The translations under genes and the position numbers were made by a program. A stretch of DNA of 64,000 nucleotides from CAYWMY01 sp046352935 (GTDB lineage: Bacteria; Pseudomonadota; Gammaproteobacteria; Steroidobacterales; Steroidobacteraceae), in assembly GCA_046352935.1 (NCBI GenBank), contig JAXMGR010000009.1, forward strand, positions 1 through 64,000, in the 5' to 3' direction. Under the pieces are notes generated by a model. That model did no database searches, was not told the DNA's origin, and saw nothing but the letters and a program-made list of their open reading frames with translations. This document shows, in pieces, positions 61,151-64,000 of the stretch; positions within the stretch are counted from its first letter, which is position 1; every line of letters starts with the position of its first letter.

Positions 61151-61786
61151 ATGACCGAAACACCGGCAATCGCACGATCGCGTCGCGCGATGTTCGCGAT
61201 GGTGGCCGCGGTGTCGGTGCTGCTGCTGTGGTCGGGTGTCGACCCCTTCGATCGCGCCACCTGGTGGCTCGAGGTTGCTCCGGTGCTGGTCGTCGTGCCG
61301 CTGCTGATCGCGACGTCACAAAGATTCCCGCTGACGCCGCTGCTGTACGCGCTCGTCGGCGTGCACGCCGCGATCCTGATGCTGGGCGGCCACTACAGCT
61401 ATGCGCGCGTCCCGGCCGGTTTCTGGGTTCAGGACCTCTTCGATCTGTCGCGCAACCACTACGACCGCCTCGGGCATTTCGCCCAGGGATTCGTGCCCGC
61501 GATCGCCGTGCGCGAAGTGCTGCTGCGCACGTCACCGCTCCGTGGAAGCCGCTGGCTGCCCGTGCTGACCGTGGCCTCCTGTCTCGCGATCAGCGCCTGT
61601 TATGAATTCCTCGAGTGGTGGACCGCGCTCGTCGCGGGTGTCGCGGCGGAAGCCTTCCTCGCGACCCAGGGCGACGTCTGGGACACACAGTGGGACATGT
61701 TCCTGGCGGTGACCGGCGCGATCGCGGCGCTGGTGACGCTCGCGCGTGTCCACGACCGCGCGCTCGACCGGCTGCTGCGGTCATGA
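61151..61786 (+). CDS. DUF2238 / YjdF-type inner membrane protein
   Basis: A 211-residue membrane protein with about six helices (FAMVAAVSVLLLWSGVDPF, LEVAPVLVVVPLLIATS, LLYALVGVHAAILMLGGHYS). RNHYDRLGHFAQGFVPAIAVRE and SACYEFLEWWTALVAG match DUF2238. Function unknown. Its last 4 bases overlap the next gene's ATG. Confidence 0.85.
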   Translation: MTETPAIARSRRAMFAMVAAVSVLLLWSGVDPFDRATWWLEVAPVLVVVPLLIATSQRFPLTPLLYALVGVHAAILMLGGHYSYARVPAGFWVQDLFDLSRNHYDRLGHFAQGFVPAIAVREVLLRTSPLRGSRWLPVLTVASCLAISACYEFLEWWTALVAGVAAEAFLATQGDVWDTQWDMFLAVTGAIAALVTLARVHDRALDRLLRS

Positions 61787-63222
61787 GCCTCGAACGCATC
61801 CGCGGCGTCGAACCGGGCCAGGGATCCGCGGTGCTGCGGCCCGCGCCTGCGGCCACGACCGGGCCGCGCGCGCCGGTGTCCACGGCCGAAGTGCGACCAC
61901 TCGACACCGCCGCCGTGCTGCGCGTGCTGATCGAGGAAGTGCGGTCCTCGGCGCTCGACCGGCTCGGCTTCGCGCCGGCCGCGGAGCGGGAGCCATTCCC
62001 CGTCGCTGACCGCGATCGTGCAACCGCCGTGCTGCTCAGGATCATGACGGCGATCGCGGGTGATCCGCGGTTCCAGCCGGATCCCGGCGAAGACCCGGTG
62101 CGGCTGCTGCAGGACGTGCTGCGCTCGGGCGCCGACCACGCGTTGAATGCGCTCGCACGCCTGCCGGTGGCCGCCGGCGCGCCGCACGCACTGGTCGAGG
62201 CGACGCGCGATGCCGTCGCAGGCAGCCTCGTCGAGCCCGTGCGTCAGCGCGTCGTCCTGGGACACGCCGTACAGCAGGCGCTCGTCGTCGAGATCGAACG
62301 CGAACTCGGCGGACCGCGAACATCATCGCCGCCCGCGTCGCCCGGCGCCGCGGTACGCCATGGCTATTCCGGGCCGGTCGCCGCACCCGCGCGGCCACCA
62401 CTCGATGTCCTGTTCGGCCAGCTCGCCGCGGCGCGGACGAAGCCCGAGTCGGCGCTCCCCGCGCCGGAAGACCCGACGACACTCTGGACGCGTATCGAGG
62501 CGCCGGTGCGGGCGGCGTTCCCGGCATCGCCCGAGATCGATCGCGTGCTTGCGGCGGTGCGTGAACGAGTGTTCGCGGCCATCGCGCCACGGCTCGCCCA
62601 GGCAATGCCGGAATCCGGGGATCGGGCGGCGGAACGCTTCCTCGATCGCCTGTCGAACACGCTCGCGGCCGCGACGGGCCGCCCGGTCTCGCTGCCGCAA
62701 TCCGGCGTGGACGGGCGCGCCATCGCTTTCGCCGTGATCGACACCCTGCGGCAGGTTGCCGATGCACCCCCCGCGGCCGGCCGGCCCGCACCCCCGTCGG
62801 TCGCTTCGGTGATGGACGCCCTTCGCGTGCTGCTCGCGCGCGAAGTGGCGCCTTCCACGTCGGCCGGTGGCTTGGTCCGCGCTCCCGCTCCCGCTCCCGC
62901 TGCCGCTGCGGTTGCGGAGGCTCGTGTGCTGCTGTTGCGGCTGCTCGGGTCGCCCGAGGCGGCGGAGGTCGCGCGACACGAGCCGGCCGCCGTCGTGCGC
63001 TGGCTCACCGACGCTGCGGCGTCGCTCGCGCGCGACCTCGGCGTACCCTACCGCCTCGATCTCGCGGCCCCGCGCCGCCGGTTCGGCCTCAGGCGCGGGC
63101 GTCTGCCGCCTGCCGGGCCGGAATTCGAGCAGGACCCTGAGCAGGACCGCGAACGGCCCATCGCGGCCATAGAATCCTCCCCGCGCCGCGCTCGATCCGA
63201 CGAACCCCGTTCCCGCGACTGA
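61783..63222 (+). CDS. Unrecognised 479-residue Ala/Pro/Arg-rich protein
   Basis: ATG 61783 overlaps the previous stop (ATGA), so it is very likely translated. It is soluble, rich in Ala, Arg, Pro and Val, with helical parts (VLRVLIEEVRSSALDRLGF, AAVAEARVLLLRLLGSPEAA) between Pro-rich linkers (~185-215 and ~355-400) and an acidic/basic disordered tail. I recognise no family. The layout of helices and linkers resembles FliK-like or scaffold proteins, but no flagellar gene is near. Confidence 0.6.
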   Translation: MSLERIRGVEPGQGSAVLRPAPAATTGPRAPVSTAEVRPLDTAAVLRVLIEEVRSSALDRLGFAPAAEREPFPVADRDRATAVLLRIMTAIAGDPRFQPDPGEDPVRLLQDVLRSGADHALNALARLPVAAGAPHALVEATRDAVAGSLVEPVRQRVVLGHAVQQALVVEIERELGGPRTSSPPASPGAAVRHGYSGPVAAPARPPLDVLFGQLAAARTKPESALPAPEDPTTLWTRIEAPVRAAFPASPEIDRVLAAVRERVFAAIAPRLAQAMPESGDRAAERFLDRLSNTLAAATGRPVSLPQSGVDGRAIAFAVIDTLRQVADAPPAAGRPAPPSVASVMDALRVLLAREVAPSTSAGGLVRAPAPAPAAAAVAEARVLLLRLLGSPEAAEVARHEPAAVVRWLTDAAASLARDLGVPYRLDLAAPRRRFGLRRGRLPPAGPEFEQDPEQDRERPIAAIESSPRRARSDEPRSRD

Positions 63223-63350
63223 CCACCCGTCGAGCGGTCCGGACGCTTCACACTGTACGGCCGGGACGCGCTGTGATAACTGCGTGCATGACTGCTCGAC
63301 GCCCGGCACGGGCCGCGGCATGCCGGTCACCATTCGGGTGTGAAGGCGGA

Positions 63351-63611
63351 ATGAGGCGATTACGACTCTGGTTGCGCAGCAACATCACCGATCGCCGCGT
63401 GCGTCGCGTGATGGTGGCCGTCATCGGCGGCACGGTCCTGCTGATCGGCATCGCGATGGTCGTGCTGCCCGGTCCCGCGCTGGTCGTGATCCCCGTCGGC
63501 CTCGGCATCCTCGGCCTGGAATTCGCGTGGGCCAGGATCTGGCTGCGCAAGGTCCGCGCGCGCGCGCAGTCCCTCGTCGGCGCCGCCCGCGGACGGCGGG
63601 ATCCGGTGTGA
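63351..63611 (+). CDS. PGPGW-type small membrane protein
   Basis: An 86-residue protein with one or two membrane segments, ending in VVLPGPALVVIPVGLGILGLEFAWARIWL, the PGP(G)-type signature of a family of small putative transmembrane proteins. The ATG at 63351 is preferred over a longer open frame from 63273. Its stop overlaps the GTG of the MFS gene. Function unknown. Confidence 0.75.
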   Translation: MRRLRLWLRSNITDRRVRRVMVAVIGGTVLLIGIAMVVLPGPALVVIPVGLGILGLEFAWARIWLRKVRARAQSLVGAARGRRDPV

Positions 63612-64000
63612 CCGACGGGGCGGGCAGGCCCGTGGAGCACCGGCACGGCGCGCTCGCGGTCCTCGCGCTGCCGAACTATTCCCGCTACCTCGCCGGCCGC
63701 TTTCTCTCCTCGTTCGCGACCCAGATGCAGACCGTCGCGGTCGGCTGGCTCATCTACGACCTCACGCGCGATCCGCTCGATCTCGGTCTCGTCGGACTCG
63801 CACAGTTCCTGCCCGCGGTGCTGGCGACGCTCCCCGCCGGACAGGCCGCGGACCGGTGGAACCGGAAGACCCTCCTGGGGGCGTGCCTGCTCGTGGACGT
63901 GGTCTGCGCGCTCGCGCTCGTCGTGTTCGCGGCGCGCGGGACAGACTCGGCGCTGCCGGTCTTCGCCGTCATGGCGCTCTTCGGGCTCGCGCGCGGCTTC
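63608..64000 (+). CDS. MFS transporter, 3'-truncated by window edge
   Basis: GTG 63608 overlaps the PGPGW-gene stop. The 131 visible codons encode RYLAGRFLSSFATQMQTVAV (first helix), GWLIYDLTRDPLDLGLVGLA, and FLPAVLATLPAGQAADRWNR with the MFS loop (G-x-x-x-D-R-x-x-R), then the next helices. It resembles EntS-like MFS_3 exporters. The substrate is unknown. Confidence 0.85.
   Translation, partial: MTDGAGRPVEHRHGALAVLALPNYSRYLAGRFLSSFATQMQTVAVGWLIYDLTRDPLDLGLVGLAQFLPAVLATLPAGQAADRWNRKTLLGACLLVDVVCALALVVFAARGTDSALPVFAVMALFGLARGF

Noticed and set aside
1..64000. CRISPR array, tRNA or rRNA genes
   Set aside because: No regularly spaced short repeats, no clover-leaf tRNA pattern and no rRNA sequence were noticed.

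Overview
The window is a 64 kb piece of a high-GC chromosome, most probably from a gammaproteobacterium. The evidence is the gene order fmdB-dapF-DUF484-xerC-hslV-hslU-DUF971 on one strand, the yeaG/yeaH/ycgB-type stress trio, a class I PHA synthase, and biosynthetic ilvA. I cannot name the species; a Xanthomonadales/Nevskiales/Steroidobacterales-like lineage is a guess. Both ends cut through genes (prkA at the left, an MFS exporter at the right). No rRNA, tRNA or CRISPR array was seen.

Layout. 1-4.1 kb: PrkA kinase, DUF444 and SpoVR, a stress/starvation operon. 4.2-15.6 kb (minus strand): a small heme-c protein, an epoxide hydrolase, a membrane protein, a pirin, then a run with two related 'DHSW' proteins, a rifampicin-phosphotransferase-like three-domain enzyme, a SnoaL-like protein, a sugar isomerase-like TIM barrel and OsmC. 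15.8-17.5 kb: fadD.

17.5-29.1 kb is the accessory core: a chromosomal integron. An integron-type tyrosine recombinase (minus strand) faces away from an attI core at 18635 and ten recognisable cassettes bounded by attC sites. The cassettes carry four toxin-antitoxin pairs (DUF433/DUF5615, two higBA-type, brnTA), an HNH nuclease, a GIY-YIG protein, a GNAT acetyltransferase, a membrane-anchored protein, a cassette with no clear gene, and a gene whose signal peptide has been split by a transposase fragment. A complete IS1111-type element sits inside one attC and a deleted copy sits at the same position in another. The intact element has subterminal inverted repeats and a conserved non-coding stretch that could encode a bridge RNA. 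The far end of the array is rearranged: half an attC and an IS end lie beyond a two-domain VOC gene.

29.2-41.6 kb: PPOX and thioesterase genes, then the conserved housekeeping block (DUF971, an FAD oxidoreductase, hslU, hslV, xerC, DUF484, dapF, fmdB), a macro-domain gene, rimO flanked by an inverted pair of ~90 bp repeats, and phaC. 41.8-47.3 kb: ferredoxin plus ferredoxin reductase, a DASS transporter, a quinone oxidoreductase and an exported amine-oxidase-like flavoprotein. 47.3-60.2 kb: branched-chain amino acid genes (ilvH and ilvB, unusually divergent; ilvA), glyoxalase, a DNA glycosylase, a CBS protein, an aminotransferase/glutamine synthetase-like pair followed by an apparently catalytically dead hydrolase, a coiled-coil FHA protein and a CorC-type protein. 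60.2-64 kb: a hydrolase, membrane proteins, an unrecognised 479-residue protein and the MFS gene.
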